Source: Prochlorococcus sp. AG-363-M17
GTDB taxonomy: Bacteria > Cyanobacteriota > Cyanobacteriia > PCC-6307 > Cyanobiaceae
NCBI GenBank assembly: GCA_003278365.1
Contig: QCFS01000011.1
Span: 1 to 43,317, forward strand
DNA: 43,317 nt
Direction: 5' to 3'
Part shown: positions 1 through 10,254 of the stretch, piece by piece
Layout: each line of letters opens with the position of its first letter
How positions within the stretch are numbered: the stretch's first letter is position 1
Program-made: the position numbers and the translations under genes
The notes under the pieces: generated by a model
What the model saw: only the letters and a program-made list of their open reading frames with translations
The model's database searches: none
What the model was told of the DNA's origin: nothing

Positions 1-309
1 TGATCCCATTAGCTCTATTCGATCTACACGAATTACTGGCTTAGTTCTTTCTTCTCCAGTTTTTCTGTCGCTCCAACGATCCAATTTGAAGCTTCCTATG
101 ACTCCAAGCATTGACCCTTTCTTGACGTAGTCGGCTACAACTTGTGCTTGTTTGCCCCAGATCTCTAGGTTGAACCAGTCTGGCTCGTCATCTCGACTTC
201 TTCGGTTTACAGCAATAGTTAGGTTTGCTACGACACTGCCTGACTCAAAATATCGAACATCTGGGTCCCTGCCTGCTCTTCCAACAAGTGTGACGGAATT
301 AACGCTCAT
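1..309 (-). CDS. ssb: Single-stranded DNA-binding protein, 5' part (gene runs off the left edge)
   Basis: Reading the minus strand from the ATG at 309 gives MSVNSVTLVGRAGRDPDVRY followed by a typical OB-fold core with VANLTIAVNR, DWFNLEIWGKQA and a KLDRWSDR segment. This is the N-terminal DNA-binding domain of bacterial/cyanobacterial SSB, which coats single-stranded DNA during replication and repair. About 103 residues are visible; the flexible C-terminal tail with its acidic tip lies outside the window. It is divergent from mreB, with about 117 bases between the two starts. Confidence 0.93.
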   Translation of the reverse strand, partial: MSVNSVTLVGRAGRDPDVRYFESGSVVANLTIAVNRRSRDDEPDWFNLEIWGKQAQVVADYVKKGSMLGVIGSFKLDRWSDRKTGEERTKPVIRVDRIELMGS

Positions 310-426
310 TGATTCAATGGAAAAAATCTTGGTTTCTCTAATAATGATTGAAGTTTGAATTAAATGGTTTTTGAGGAGTTCCTTTTTTAAAGGTTCCTGA
401 AATACTAGCTTTGAGTAACTACTCCT

Positions 427-1512
427 ATGATTCGCCCATTAAACAACTATTTTCCAGTGTTCACTAATTATTTTAAGCGTTTCAAGCTCTCCAAGGATAT
501 CGGGATTGACCTTGGGACGGCGAACACTTTGATTTATGTCTCGGGCAAAGGGATAGTTTTGCAAGAACCTTCTGTGGTAGCAATAGATCTAGAAGATGGC
601 TCGCCTATGGCGGTTGGTGATGATGCAAAGTTGATGCTTGGAAGGACACCTGGAAATATTCGTGCAGTTCGTCCTTTGAGAGATGGAGTGATAGCGGATT
701 TCGATGCTGCTGAACAGATGCTCAAGAGCTTTATTCAGAAGTGCAATGAAGGTCGGGGGATAGTCGCACCTCGATTAGTTGTTGGTATTCCTAGTGGAGT
801 AACAGGTGTTGAGCGACGAGCTGTTCGTGAAGCTGGAATGGCAGGAGCTCGAGAAGTGCATTTAATAGATGAGCCAGTTGCGGCTGCTATTGGAGCCAAA
901 TTGCCAGTAACCGAGCCAATTGGAACAATGATTGTTGATATTGGTGGTGGTACTACTGAGGTTGCAGTAATGAGTCTTGGTGGCACAGTTTTAAGTGAGT
1001 CAGTGAGGGTTGCTGGCGATGAAATCAATGATGCTATCGGTATCCATTTAAAGAAAGTCCATAATCTTGTAGTTGGAGAACGAACGGCTGAAGAGATAAA
1101 GATACGTATTGGTTCAGCTTTTCCAGATAGTCAATTTGATTCACAATCTATGGATGTCAGAGGTCTTCATCTACTTTCAGGTCTTCCTCGTTCAGTGAAT
1201 CTGCAAGCAGGAGAGTTACGTGAAGCAATGGCTGAACCGCTTAATAAGATTGTCGATGCAGTAAAGCGCACACTTGAAAGGACCCCACCTGAATTGGCTG
1301 CTGACATTGTTGACCGAGGCATCATGCTTGCTGGAGGAGGAGCATTGGTACGAGGAATCAGTGATTTAGTAAGTCATGAGACTGGCATTTTTACTCATGT
1401 AGCTGAAGACCCCCTGTTATGTGTTGTTAATGGATGTGGTCAGGTCTTGGAGGATTTCAAGCGACTTAGAAGAAGTATGGAATTGGAAGAATTTAAATGT
1501 ATCCTGGAGTAA
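427..1512 (+). CDS. mreB: Rod shape-determining protein MreB (actin-like), altered C-terminus
   Basis: MreB is an actin-like ATPase that polymerises on the inner membrane and guides cell-wall synthesis. The 361-residue product has the phosphate-1 loop IGIDLGTANTL (about residues 25-35), DEPVAAAIGA, the phosphate-2 loop VDIGGGTTEVAV and the adenosine motif GIMLAGGGALVRG. The N-terminus has roughly 16 extra, partly hydrophobic residues before the usual start; the only ATG available is at 427. The conserved C-terminal stretch GCGQVLEDFKRLRR is followed by an unfamiliar tail, SMELEEFKCILE, and the last 83 bases overlap the next gene in another frame. In related cyanobacteria mreC normally follows mreB (recalled family knowledge); it is not here. 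See findings. Confidence 0.95.
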   Translation: MIRPLNNYFPVFTNYFKRFKLSKDIGIDLGTANTLIYVSGKGIVLQEPSVVAIDLEDGSPMAVGDDAKLMLGRTPGNIRAVRPLRDGVIADFDAAEQMLKSFIQKCNEGRGIVAPRLVVGIPSGVTGVERRAVREAGMAGAREVHLIDEPVAAAIGAKLPVTEPIGTMIVDIGGGTTEVAVMSLGGTVLSESVRVAGDEINDAIGIHLKKVHNLVVGERTAEEIKIRIGSAFPDSQFDSQSMDVRGLHLLSGLPRSVNLQAGELREAMAEPLNKIVDAVKRTLERTPPELAADIVDRGIMLAGGGALVRGISDLVSHETGIFTHVAEDPLLCVVNGCGQVLEDFKRLRRSMELEEFKCILE

Positions 1513-2368
1513 ATCTGGGGTCAAAAAAACTAATGACTCTCCTACAATAATACTCATTCATGGCTTTGGTGCCTGTAAAGAACACTGGAGACACAATCAA
1601 ATTTATTTAAGTGCTTTAACTAATTGTATTGCAATCGACCTTATTGGTTTTGGCGGAAGTAGCCAACCACGAGCAACCTTAAAGAATGAAGACAGACAAT
1701 CTGGGGACTTCGTATATTGCTTTGATGCCTGGGGTGATCAAATTGTTGACTTCTGCAAAGAAGTCATAGAAGGTCAAGTAATATTAATTGGAAATTCAAT
1801 CGGCGGAGTTATCGCATTAACTGCCGCGAAGAAACTTAAATCTCAATGTATAGGATTAATTCTAATTGACTGTGCGCAACGCACTATGGATGACAAAAGA
1901 TTACATGAACAGTCTTATCTTATGCGCTTGACGAGACCATTTCTTAAATCAATAACTAGGCAGAGATGGCTAAGTAAAGCTCTTTTTAGGAATGCTGCAA
2001 ACCCTACTGTTATAAAAAACATACTTTCCAAAGCATATCCAAGTGGAAAGAATATTGATGATGAGCTTATTAGAATTCTTCATTCTCCTAGTCAAAGGTC
2101 TGGAGCTGACGAAGCTTTTCGAGGCTTTATAAACCTTTTTAATGATCACCTCGCTCCAGAACTTATGGTTGGTCTTGAAACACCTGTAGACCTAATTTGG
2201 GGAGCAAATGACCCATGGGAGCCTTTGCAATTGGCAGAAGAATGGTCTTCATCCTTTGAATGCATTCGTTCCTTAAGTGTCATTAAAGGGGCTGGACACT
2301 GCCCTCATGACGAGATGCCTGAAGAAGTAAATCCAGTAATTCAAGAAATTTTTCAGCAAGCCACATAA
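1430..2368 (+). CDS. Alpha/beta-fold hydrolase
   Basis: Predicted soluble hydrolase of the alpha/beta family; the substrate is unknown. It shows the oxyanion-hole motif IILIHGFGACKEHWRHN, the nucleophile elbow LIGNSIGG (serine of GxSxG), a late Asp (IWGANDPWE) and the catalytic His in GAGHCPHDEMP. The reading frame stays open upstream of the recognisable start of homology (VWNWKNLNVSWSKSG, about base 1475), and the only in-frame ATG is at 1430, inside mreB; GTG at 1421 or 1436 and TTG at 1424 are alternatives. No ribosome-binding site is visible. The first 15 or so residues are therefore encoded by mreB DNA in another frame. The 3' end overlaps the convergent sigma factor gene by 16 bases. 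Confidence 0.88.
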   Translation: MDVVRSWRISSDLEEVWNWKNLNVSWSKSGVKKTNDSPTIILIHGFGACKEHWRHNQIYLSALTNCIAIDLIGFGGSSQPRATLKNEDRQSGDFVYCFDAWGDQIVDFCKEVIEGQVILIGNSIGGVIALTAAKKLKSQCIGLILIDCAQRTMDDKRLHEQSYLMRLTRPFLKSITRQRWLSKALFRNAANPTVIKNILSKAYPSGKNIDDELIRILHSPSQRSGADEAFRGFINLFNDHLAPELMVGLETPVDLIWGANDPWEPLQLAEEWSSSFECIRSLSVIKGAGHCPHDEMPEEVNPVIQEIFQQAT

Positions 2369-3357
2369 GTTTCTATTGCGTCACTGCGCTTCCTAAGGCC
2401 TTTCAATCCATCACGTTCCAAGTTACGTACACGATCTCTACTCATCCCTAAAACTCTGCCAATTCCAGTAAGTGTCATTGGATCATCACCAGTAAGTCCA
2501 TATCGCATACTTAACACACGTTCTTGCAAATCTGGCAATTCTTGAAGCAAAGTATTCAAATCATCTTTCATACAGTCCATTTCCACTTTATCTGACAAAA
2601 GGTTGTCATCCCCAGCAAGAATATCAAGAAGAGCAGTGTCATCTCCATCTCCTACTTTCAATTCCAAGCTAATTGGCTGACTAACTCGACACATCAAGTC
2701 TTTAACTTCATCTTCTGGCAATTCAATATATTTAGCTAATTCGGCGACAGTTGGTGTCCTGGAAAGTTCTTGACTTAAGTCTCTTTGACCTTTTTTTAAC
2801 TTGTTTAGAATCTCTGTAATATGAATAGGAAGACGAATAGTCCTACTCTTTTCTGCTATAGCTCGTGTTATTCCTTGACGTATCCACCAATATGCATAAG
2901 TTGAAAACTTATAGCCACGTGCTGGGTCGAACTTTTCAACACCTCTAACCAACCCAATTGTTCCTTCTTGAATCAAATCTAAAAGTTCCATATTTCTCTG
3001 AGTATATTTCTTCGCAACACTTACAACCAATCTAAGATTTGCGGCCACCATTCGCTCCTTAGCACGCTGACCCATTTTGAGCTTTTTCTTCAATTGCAAA
3101 GTGGAAATATCCAGAGCTTTAGCCAAAACATTGTTATCAGGCTTTTCTCCTATTTGCATTTCTAAATCTGCCTCAACTTGCTCTAAGTGCATCAACTCCT
3201 GTACTTGACGTCCCAAAGTAATCTCTTGTTCATGAGTTAATAAAGGCACTCTGCCAATATCCCTGAGATATGAACTGACTAGATCAAGCTCGCCTCCTAA
3301 ACGAGCTGAACTCTTTACAAGCTTTAAGGGAACCGAAGAATCAGTAACAGAAAGCAC
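2353..3357 (-). CDS. Group 2 RNA polymerase sigma factor (RpoD/SigA family)
   Basis: Sigma-70 family initiation factor that directs RNA polymerase to alternative vegetative-type promoters. Domains in order: region 1.2 (ELDLVSSYLRDIGRVPLLT), region 2 (AANLRLVVSVAKKY, DLIQEGTIGLVRGVEKFD, STYAYWWIRQGITRAI), region 3 (RLPIHITE, TVAELAKYI) and region 4 with a helix-turn-helix (TLTGIGRVLGMSRDRVRNLE). There is no long region 1.1, as expected of cyanobacterial group 2 sigmas. The longest reading frame begins at a TTG (3432), but its first 25 residues look non-homologous; the GTG at 3357 gives a more natural start (VLSVTDSSVPLK). Neither start has a clear ribosome-binding site. It follows mgtE on the same strand. 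Confidence 0.92.
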   Translation of the reverse strand: MLSVTDSSVPLKLVKSSARLGGELDLVSSYLRDIGRVPLLTHEQEITLGRQVQELMHLEQVEADLEMQIGEKPDNNVLAKALDISTLQLKKKLKMGQRAKERMVAANLRLVVSVAKKYTQRNMELLDLIQEGTIGLVRGVEKFDPARGYKFSTYAYWWIRQGITRAIAEKSRTIRLPIHITEILNKLKKGQRDLSQELSRTPTVAELAKYIELPEDEVKDLMCRVSQPISLELKVGDGDDTALLDILAGDDNLLSDKVEMDCMKDDLNTLLQELPDLQERVLSMRYGLTGDDPMTLTGIGRVLGMSRDRVRNLERDGLKGLRKRSDAIETYVAC

Positions 3358-3438
3358 GATGAAATATTGCGATATGTAAAGCTTAGCATTACGAAGTGTA
3401 AAGGGGGTGAAAAGCAGAGATTTAGCTAGCAAGAGCTA

Positions 3439-4857
3439 TCAGGTAGGGGCGTTTACGTATTGAAGAAGCCAGGCTGCTGTTCGCAGGTAAATCAGGACTC
3501 CTGCAACATCAGTTGCAGTAGTAATAAAAGGCGCAGACATCAAAGCAGGGTCTAGCCCCATGCGATCAAAAAGCAAAGGCAAAGCTGCACCTGCAGTAGC
3601 AGCAAGAGTTGTTATTGCCATAAGGCTTATACCAACTGCAGCTCCAACTAAAGGGCCTTCACCTCTCCACCATGCAAAAGGAACTACAACAACAAGCATC
3701 AATAAGCCCAAAAGAGCCCCAGCAATTGCTTCACGCAATACTGCTCTCATAGGACCAAGAGCCTGAATTCGCTGAGTACTCAAACCACGAATTACCACAG
3801 TTGAACTTTGAGCTCCTACATTTCCGCCAGTACCAATTAACAAAGGAATAAAAGCTGCTAATAAAACAACCTGTTTTAGAACCAGATCATTCATTGCTAT
3901 GACCTGTGTTGTAAAACCATTAGCAAAAACTAAGACTGCCAACCAAACCACTCTTCTTCTAGCAACTATGAACAAATTGCTCTGGAAATAATCATCTTCA
4001 TCACCTGCCTGAACTGCACCAGCAGCATATAAATCTCTAGTTGCTTCTTGTTCAATAACATCAATCACATCATCTACAGTCACAATCCCTACTAGTCGTT
4101 GTTCTCTATCAACTACTGGGACCGCAAGAAAGTCATATCTTTGAATTGCCCTTGCAACCTCTTCTTGATCGGTATCAGTCCTTACATTGACAACATCTCG
4201 AGTCATCACATCACCTATCAAATCTTCGGGATCAGCTGTCACTAAATCCCTCAAAGAAAGTATTCCTGTTAAATGTCTCTCGCGATCAGTAACATAAAGA
4301 CTATAAATAGTTTCAGTATCAGGAGCCATTCTTCGCACAATTGTCAAAGCCTGTGCAGCACTATGAAATTCTTTTAAGTCTATAAATTCTGGAGTCATCA
4401 ATCTTCCTGCAGTCTCAGCCTCATAACCAAGCAACTGAGCCGTCACCCTTCGCTCTGCAGGACTTAATTGAGCTAAAAGTCTTCTCACGACCTTCGCAGG
4501 CAATTCATCAAAGAGTTGAACTCGATCATCAGGCGACATTTCTTCTACCAACTCCAACACTTCATTTGATCGAAGTCTGTCCAACAAGCTTTGCTGCACA
4601 ACAGGGTCGAGATATTCATACACTTCAATTGCCTCATTCTTGCTTAAAAGCCTGAAAGCCAAAGCCTGCAAAATCAATGGCAAGAAACCGATAGCCTCTG
4701 CGATATCTACAGGCTGAACCGGTTGAAGCAACATTTTGACAGCGTCATAATTTCCGCTCGAAAGCATCGCCTCCAGCTGCTGTGCAACCACTTCAGCCAG
4801 CTGCGGATCATTAACGACAGAAGCTGAATGACCTAGCTGACTTTGCTCCTCATTCAT
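3439..4857 (-). CDS. mgtE: Magnesium transporter/channel MgtE
   Basis: MgtE is a dimeric Mg2+ channel gated by cytosolic Mg2+. The 472 residues show the usual order: a helical N domain (about 25-140, with LVEEMSPDDRVQLFDELP), a CBS pair (about 145-275, with SLYVTDRERHLTGILSLRDL and FLAVPVVDREQRLVGIVTVD) and a five-helix membrane domain from about 295. The membrane part carries GTGGNVGAQSS and the pore-proximal SAPFITTATDVAG segment holding the conserved Asp of the ion pathway. The length is normal. It starts 73 bases from the divergent glutathione peroxidase start and lies upstream of the sigma factor on the same strand. Confidence 0.95.
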   Translation of the reverse strand: MNEEQSQLGHSASVVNDPQLAEVVAQQLEAMLSSGNYDAVKMLLQPVQPVDIAEAIGFLPLILQALAFRLLSKNEAIEVYEYLDPVVQQSLLDRLRSNEVLELVEEMSPDDRVQLFDELPAKVVRRLLAQLSPAERRVTAQLLGYEAETAGRLMTPEFIDLKEFHSAAQALTIVRRMAPDTETIYSLYVTDRERHLTGILSLRDLVTADPEDLIGDVMTRDVVNVRTDTDQEEVARAIQRYDFLAVPVVDREQRLVGIVTVDDVIDVIEQEATRDLYAAGAVQAGDEDDYFQSNLFIVARRRVVWLAVLVFANGFTTQVIAMNDLVLKQVVLLAAFIPLLIGTGGNVGAQSSTVVIRGLSTQRIQALGPMRAVLREAIAGALLGLLMLVVVVPFAWWRGEGPLVGAAVGISLMAITTLAATAGAALPLLFDRMGLDPALMSAPFITTATDVAGVLIYLRTAAWLLQYVNAPT

Positions 4858-4930
4858 CCGCGGACCATAACGGTGTGATAAGTGTATGAGCTCATCACCC
4901 TTACAAACTTCCTCTCACAACCAAAGGACC

Positions 4931-5410
4931 ATGAAAGTAAACGTCAGCAAAGTCTTAGTAAAAACAATCAACGGGGGTAGCAAGGCATTAGGCGAATACA
5001 AAGGCCAAGTACTACTGGTTGTTAATGTCGCAAGCCGTTGTGGCTTCACAAAGCAATATTCAGGATTACAAGCTCTCCAAGACACCTATGGACCTCAAGG
5101 ATTCCAGGTACTTGGATTTCCTTGCAACGATTTTGGAAATCAAGAACCAGGAACTCTCTCTGAGATACAGGAGTTCTGTAATACAACATATGGAGCAAGC
5201 TTTGAACTTTTTGAAAAAGTAAATGCAAAGGGAGAAACCACAGAGCCATATACGACGCTTAACCAAGCTCTACCATCTGGAGATGTGGATTGGAACTTCG
5301 AAAAATTTCTTATCAATAAGCAAGGTGATGTAATTGGTAGATTCAAAAGTGCCATAGAGCCCTCCAACGATGAATTAAAAAAGGCAATAGAAAAGGCGCT
5401 CTTAGAATAA
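4931..5410 (+). CDS. Glutathione peroxidase family thiol peroxidase
   Basis: Reduces hydrogen and lipid peroxides; members with Cys in place of selenocysteine, as here, commonly use thioredoxin. The active-site motif VNVASRCGFTKQY supplies the peroxidatic Cys, GFPCNDFGNQEPG carries the conserved Gln and a possible resolving Cys, and WNFEKFLI contains the conserved Trp-Asn. I chose the ATG at 4931 because an AAAGGA ribosome-binding site sits just upstream (4922-4927); an in-frame ATG at 4886 would add 15 unconserved residues. The 3' end overlaps the convergent crcB gene by 68 bases. Confidence 0.93.
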   Translation: MKVNVSKVLVKTINGGSKALGEYKGQVLLVVNVASRCGFTKQYSGLQALQDTYGPQGFQVLGFPCNDFGNQEPGTLSEIQEFCNTTYGASFELFEKVNAKGETTEPYTTLNQALPSGDVDWNFEKFLINKQGDVIGRFKSAIEPSNDELKKAIEKALLE

Positions 5411-5750
5411 ACAGTTTTCCCAAGATAAATCCAAGGGCACAAGCAAATATTCCTAAAAGAATAGTTGAGATAACAAAAATAAAGAAAAGTATTATATCCC
5501 CGGAAATCAGCAGAGACAAAGACTTGCTTATCCAACCACTAAAAGTAGTAAGTGAGCCGCATAGGCCCAATGAAAATATTATTTTATAATGTTTTTTAAG
5601 CTCACAAGCAATGACAAATCCTAAAATCAAAGAACCACAAGTATTAACAATCAAATCATTCTCTATTTGCCATCTAATAAGAGCCCCTGGAATTGCACCA
5701 AGTGAAATCCATAACAACATTAATGCTTCATGAAAGATAGTTCTTTTCAC
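5343..5750 (-). CDS. crcB: CrcB/Fluc fluoride channel subunit (first of a pair)
   Basis: Small four-helix membrane protein that exports fluoride as a dual-topology or heterodimeric channel. Signature segments are present: LGAIPGALIRW, VNTCGSLILGFV (NxxGSxxxG) and GLCGSLTTFSGW (GxxGxxTTFS). The longest frame opens with TTG at 5762, but GTG at 5750 has GGAAG five bases upstream, and ATG at 5720 would give the shortest typical N-terminus; I report 5750. It lies directly after the second crcB gene, and its last 23 codons are antisense to the end of the peroxidase gene. The C-terminal tail (about 25 residues after the last membrane helix) is longer than usual. Confidence 0.88.
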   Translation of the reverse strand: MKRTIFHEALMLLWISLGAIPGALIRWQIENDLIVNTCGSLILGFVIACELKKHYKIIFSLGLCGSLTTFSGWISKSLSLLISGDIILFFIFVISTILLGIFACALGFILGKLFILRAPFLLPFLIHRWRALWHF

Positions 5751-5751
5751 G

Positions 5752-6141
5752 TTATCTTCCAATCAAGCTATAACCAGTAAACGCAGCTAACAGTCCTCCA
5801 GAAATTGAAAAGAAAGAGACTAATAAGAAGTGTTTATATTGTTTAGCAATAAGAGTTTGGAAAAGATCAAATACGAATGACGAGAATGTACTCAAACTTC
5901 CAAGAAAACCAATTAAAAGTAGTTTTGCAAGAGAAGTTGAAATATTTTTATTATCATTAATCAGGGCCATAAGTAAACCTAAGCCAAAAGACGCCCAAAT
6001 ATTTACCAAGAAAATACCCCAACGCTTATCAATAAAAATTTTCTGCCAAAATCCAATAATTTTAAATCGTAACCAGGCTCCAAATATTGCTCCCAATGAG
6101 ATAGATAAAGCATCTACCAAAAATACATTGCCTTTAAGCAT
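5752..6141 (-). CDS. crcB: CrcB/Fluc fluoride channel subunit (second of a pair)
   Basis: Partner of the neighbouring crcB. The 129 residues form four hydrophobic helices with SLGAIFGAWLRF near the start, LVNIWASFGLGLL in place of the usual NxxGSFxxG, and IGFLGSLSTFSSF, which matches the conserved GxxGxxSTFS break region. The Gly-to-Ala change in the second motif suggests specialisation relative to its partner. Many bacteria encode two tandem CrcB subunits that assemble as a heterodimer (family knowledge). It overlaps the SH3-like gene upstream by 8 bases, so gyrB, the SH3-like gene and both crcB genes probably share a transcript. Confidence 0.87.
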   Translation of the reverse strand: MLKGNVFLVDALSISLGAIFGAWLRFKIIGFWQKIFIDKRWGIFLVNIWASFGLGLLMALINDNKNISTSLAKLLLIGFLGSLSTFSSFVFDLFQTLIAKQYKHFLLVSFFSISGGLLAAFTGYSLIGR

Positions 6142-6466
6142 CTAAATCTAACCAGCCTTGGCTACACGAGCTAAAGCCAGATTTACTATCCAAAGACAGA
6201 ACATGGACATGCATCCAAGACTGACCCTTTGAATTATTCCAAAATCTCAATATCCTCAGTGGAGTACCAACAGTTAAATCTGTAATTATGGGTGCCGTTT
6301 TGCATGGAGCTCCCCGCAGAAAACACTCACTAGTAGCTAATAAAGGATCAAAGTTTTCACGACGACGAATCTGAGGAGGAGATTTTTCAGCCCCACCAGC
6401 TGGTAAAGCTACGGGAGCCAGCAAAGCTATTCCTAGCAACCATGCAAAATGAAACAAATTAATCAT
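6134..6466 (-). CDS. Small exported protein, possible bacterial SH3-like domain
   Basis: Hypothetical protein of 110 residues. The N-terminus (FHAWLLGIAL-type hydrophobic run, then an ALPAGGAE cleavage-like region near residue 24) looks like a signal peptide. The remainder contains a short beta-rich module, with VGTPLRILRFWN, SWMHVHV and QGWLDLD, resembling the start and end of type 3 SH3 domains (GTxLxVL...WxxV...GWV). Cysteines in SECFLRGAPCK could pair outside the cytoplasm. It begins 10 bases after gyrB and overlaps crcB by 8 bases. The function is unknown; the SH3 assignment is by eye. Confidence 0.75.
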   Translation of the reverse strand: MINLFHFAWLLGIALLAPVALPAGGAEKSPPQIRRRENFDPLLATSECFLRGAPCKTAPIITDLTVGTPLRILRFWNNSKGQSWMHVHVLSLDSKSGFSSCSQGWLDLDA

Positions 6467-6476
6467 TGCAATAAAT

Positions 6477-8459
<1,983 letters not shown>

Positions 8460-8597
8460 TCAGGAAGGGATGTTCTACGAGGCCTCATTGTTGAGAACCC
8501 TCGGCCTGACAAATGCAATCTAACACTGGTATTCGAGAGGTGCTCACAGAGGATCTAAGTAGTTCTTTCAAAAAGCCCTAGTCCACTCATTGCAATC

Positions 8598-9512
8598 ATG
8601 GCCCAAGAAAAAACTAACGAAAAGCTCACTAAATCAACGTTAATTGTTCTTTTAGGACCTACAGCTAGTGGAAAAACGTCTTTAGGCATTGAGATCGCTG
8701 ATCAACTTGATCTCTGCATAATCAATGTTGATTCTCGGCAACTTTATACAGGCATGAATGTGGGAACAGCTAAACCTACTTATGAACAACGACGAAGAGT
8801 ATTCCATCACCTTCTTGATATGCGAACGCCAGACAAACCAATTACTTTGCAGGAATTTCAAAAAGAAGCTGAAAGCCAAATTGAAAAATCGTTCAAATCA
8901 AAAGGGATGGCTTTACTAGTAGGTGGAAGTGGTCTGTATTTAAAAGCGATCACAGCAGGACTATGTCCCCCAGCTGTAGGGCCTCAGCCATTTTTAAGAA
9001 AGCAATTAAAACAACTTGGGCAAAAAGAGTGTTACCAAATTCTTAAAACCGCTGATCCAAAGGCAGCTGGAAAAATAGGTGTTGGTGATGCCATTAGAAC
9101 TGAGAGAGCCCTTGAAGTGCTTTATGCAACTGGAAAACCTATCAGCATTCAACAAAAAGCTAAGAAACCTCCATGGAGAATTGTGGAGCTGGGCCTTGAT
9201 CCACAAAACCTTACTGATCGAATTAAACAAAGAACTTCCATGATGTATTCAAATGGTTTGATTGAAGAAACGGAGGCGTTAATAAAACTCTACGGAGCTG
9301 ATTTACCTATGCTTCAGACAATTGGATATGGAGAAGCGCTAAAGATTCTTAAGCAAGACCTCAAACCTCAAGAGGCAATTGCTTTAACGAACCGAAGAAC
9401 ACAACAATTTGCGAAACGACAACGCACATGGTTCAGAAAACAACATGCTCCAGAATGGCTTAATTCTGAAAATGGACTAAGTAAAGCCCTAACAATGATC
9501 TCCGGGGTTTAA
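8598..9512 (+). CDS. miaA: tRNA dimethylallyltransferase MiaA
   Basis: Transfers a dimethylallyl group to adenosine 37 of tRNAs that read codons starting with U. The P-loop [11 protein letters not shown] (residues 20-30), [19 protein letters not shown] (catalytic Asp/Ser region), [12 protein letters not shown] and the C-terminal QTIGYGEA...[16 protein letters not shown] block are all present. Its 304 residues match the family. It is followed 70 bases later by infC, so the two translation-related genes may be co-transcribed. Confidence 0.97.
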   Translation: MAQEKTNEKLTKSTLIVLLGPTASGKTSLGIEIADQLDLCIINVDSRQLYTGMNVGTAKPTYEQRRRVFHHLLDMRTPDKPITLQEFQKEAESQIEKSFKSKGMALLVGGSGLYLKAITAGLCPPAVGPQPFLRKQLKQLGQKECYQILKTADPKAAGKIGVGDAIRTERALEVLYATGKPISIQQKAKKPPWRIVELGLDPQNLTDRIKQRTSMMYSNGLIEETEALIKLYGADLPMLQTIGYGEALKILKQDLKPQEAIALTNRRTQQFAKRQRTWFRKQHAPEWLNSENGLSKALTMISGV

Positions 9513-9582
9513 GGTTAAGTTGAGATAAATCAACTACGGTTACATCTATCCCTACTCGGCTCTGCCCCCCTCAACCCACTGA

Positions 9583-10254
9583 ATGCCTCCTCGTCCTCGT
9601 TTTGATCGCCGCGCCCCTGTTAGGGAGCTACCAAATATCAATGACCGAATCAGCTATCCAAAGTTGCGGGTTGTAGATGCTGACGGAACCCAACTAGGGA
9701 TTATCAATAGGGAAGAAGCCCTAGAAGTGGCAAATGAAAGGGAATTAGACCTTGTATTGGTCAGCGAAAAAGCTGATCCGCCAGTGTGTCGAATAATGGA
9801 TTACGGAAAATTCAAGTTCGAACAAGAAAAAAAAGCAAAAGAAGCAAAAAAGAAGTCCCACCAGACAGAGGTTAAAGAAGTAAAGATGAGATACAAAATT
9901 GACCAACATGACTACGATGTCCGCATAGGGCATGCCGTTAGATTTCTCAAGGCTGGAGACAAAGTTAAATGCACTGTGATCTTCCGTGGCCGGGAAATTC
10001 AACACACTGCTTTAGCAGAAACATTGCTTAGGCGAATGGCAAAGGATCTTGAAGAGCAGGCAGAAATTCAACAAGCTCCTAAAAGAGAAGGTAGAAACAT
10101 GATCATGTTCCTCACACCACGTAAAACACCATTAATTAAAAAAGATAAAGAGAACAATCAACCTGCAAGAGCAGTGAGAAGTATTTCCACGCCAACTACA
10201 GGTATCAAGAAACCTTCAGAAAACTCCCAAAAAGCGAGTGGATCAAAAAATTAA
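9583..10254 (+). CDS. infC: Translation initiation factor IF-3
   Basis: Binds the 30S subunit, prevents premature 50S joining and checks the start codon. The N domain ([46 protein letters not shown]), the lysine-rich linker ([13 protein letters not shown]) and the C domain ([34 protein letters not shown]) are complete. About 40 residues beyond the usual end (after MIMFLTPRK) form a basic, Ser/Asn/Pro-rich tail, longer than in E. coli. The start is an ordinary ATG rather than the rare AUU used for autoregulation in enterobacteria. Confidence 0.97.
   Translation: MPPRPRFDRRAPVRELPNINDRISYPKLRVVDADGTQLGIINREEALEVANERELDLVLVSEKADPPVCRIMDYGKFKFEQEKKAKEAKKKSHQTEVKEVKMRYKIDQHDYDVRIGHAVRFLKAGDKVKCTVIFRGREIQHTALAETLLRRMAKDLEEQAEIQQAPKREGRNMIMFLTPRKTPLIKKDKENNQPARAVRSISTPTTGIKKPSENSQKASGSKN

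Noticed and set aside
152-358. 68-codon plus-strand frame at the left edge
   Set aside because: It is antisense to the well-supported ssb coding sequence (start at 309, minus strand).
3358-3432. 25-residue N-terminal extension of the sigma factor from a TTG start
   Set aside because: The extra residues (LLFTPFTLRNAKLYISQYF-like) are hydrophobic and unlike sigma region 1; GTG at 3357 gives the expected start.
5751-6141. Possible fluoride riboswitch near crcB
   Set aside because: Both crcB genes overlap their upstream neighbours, leaving no leader in which the aptamer could fold.
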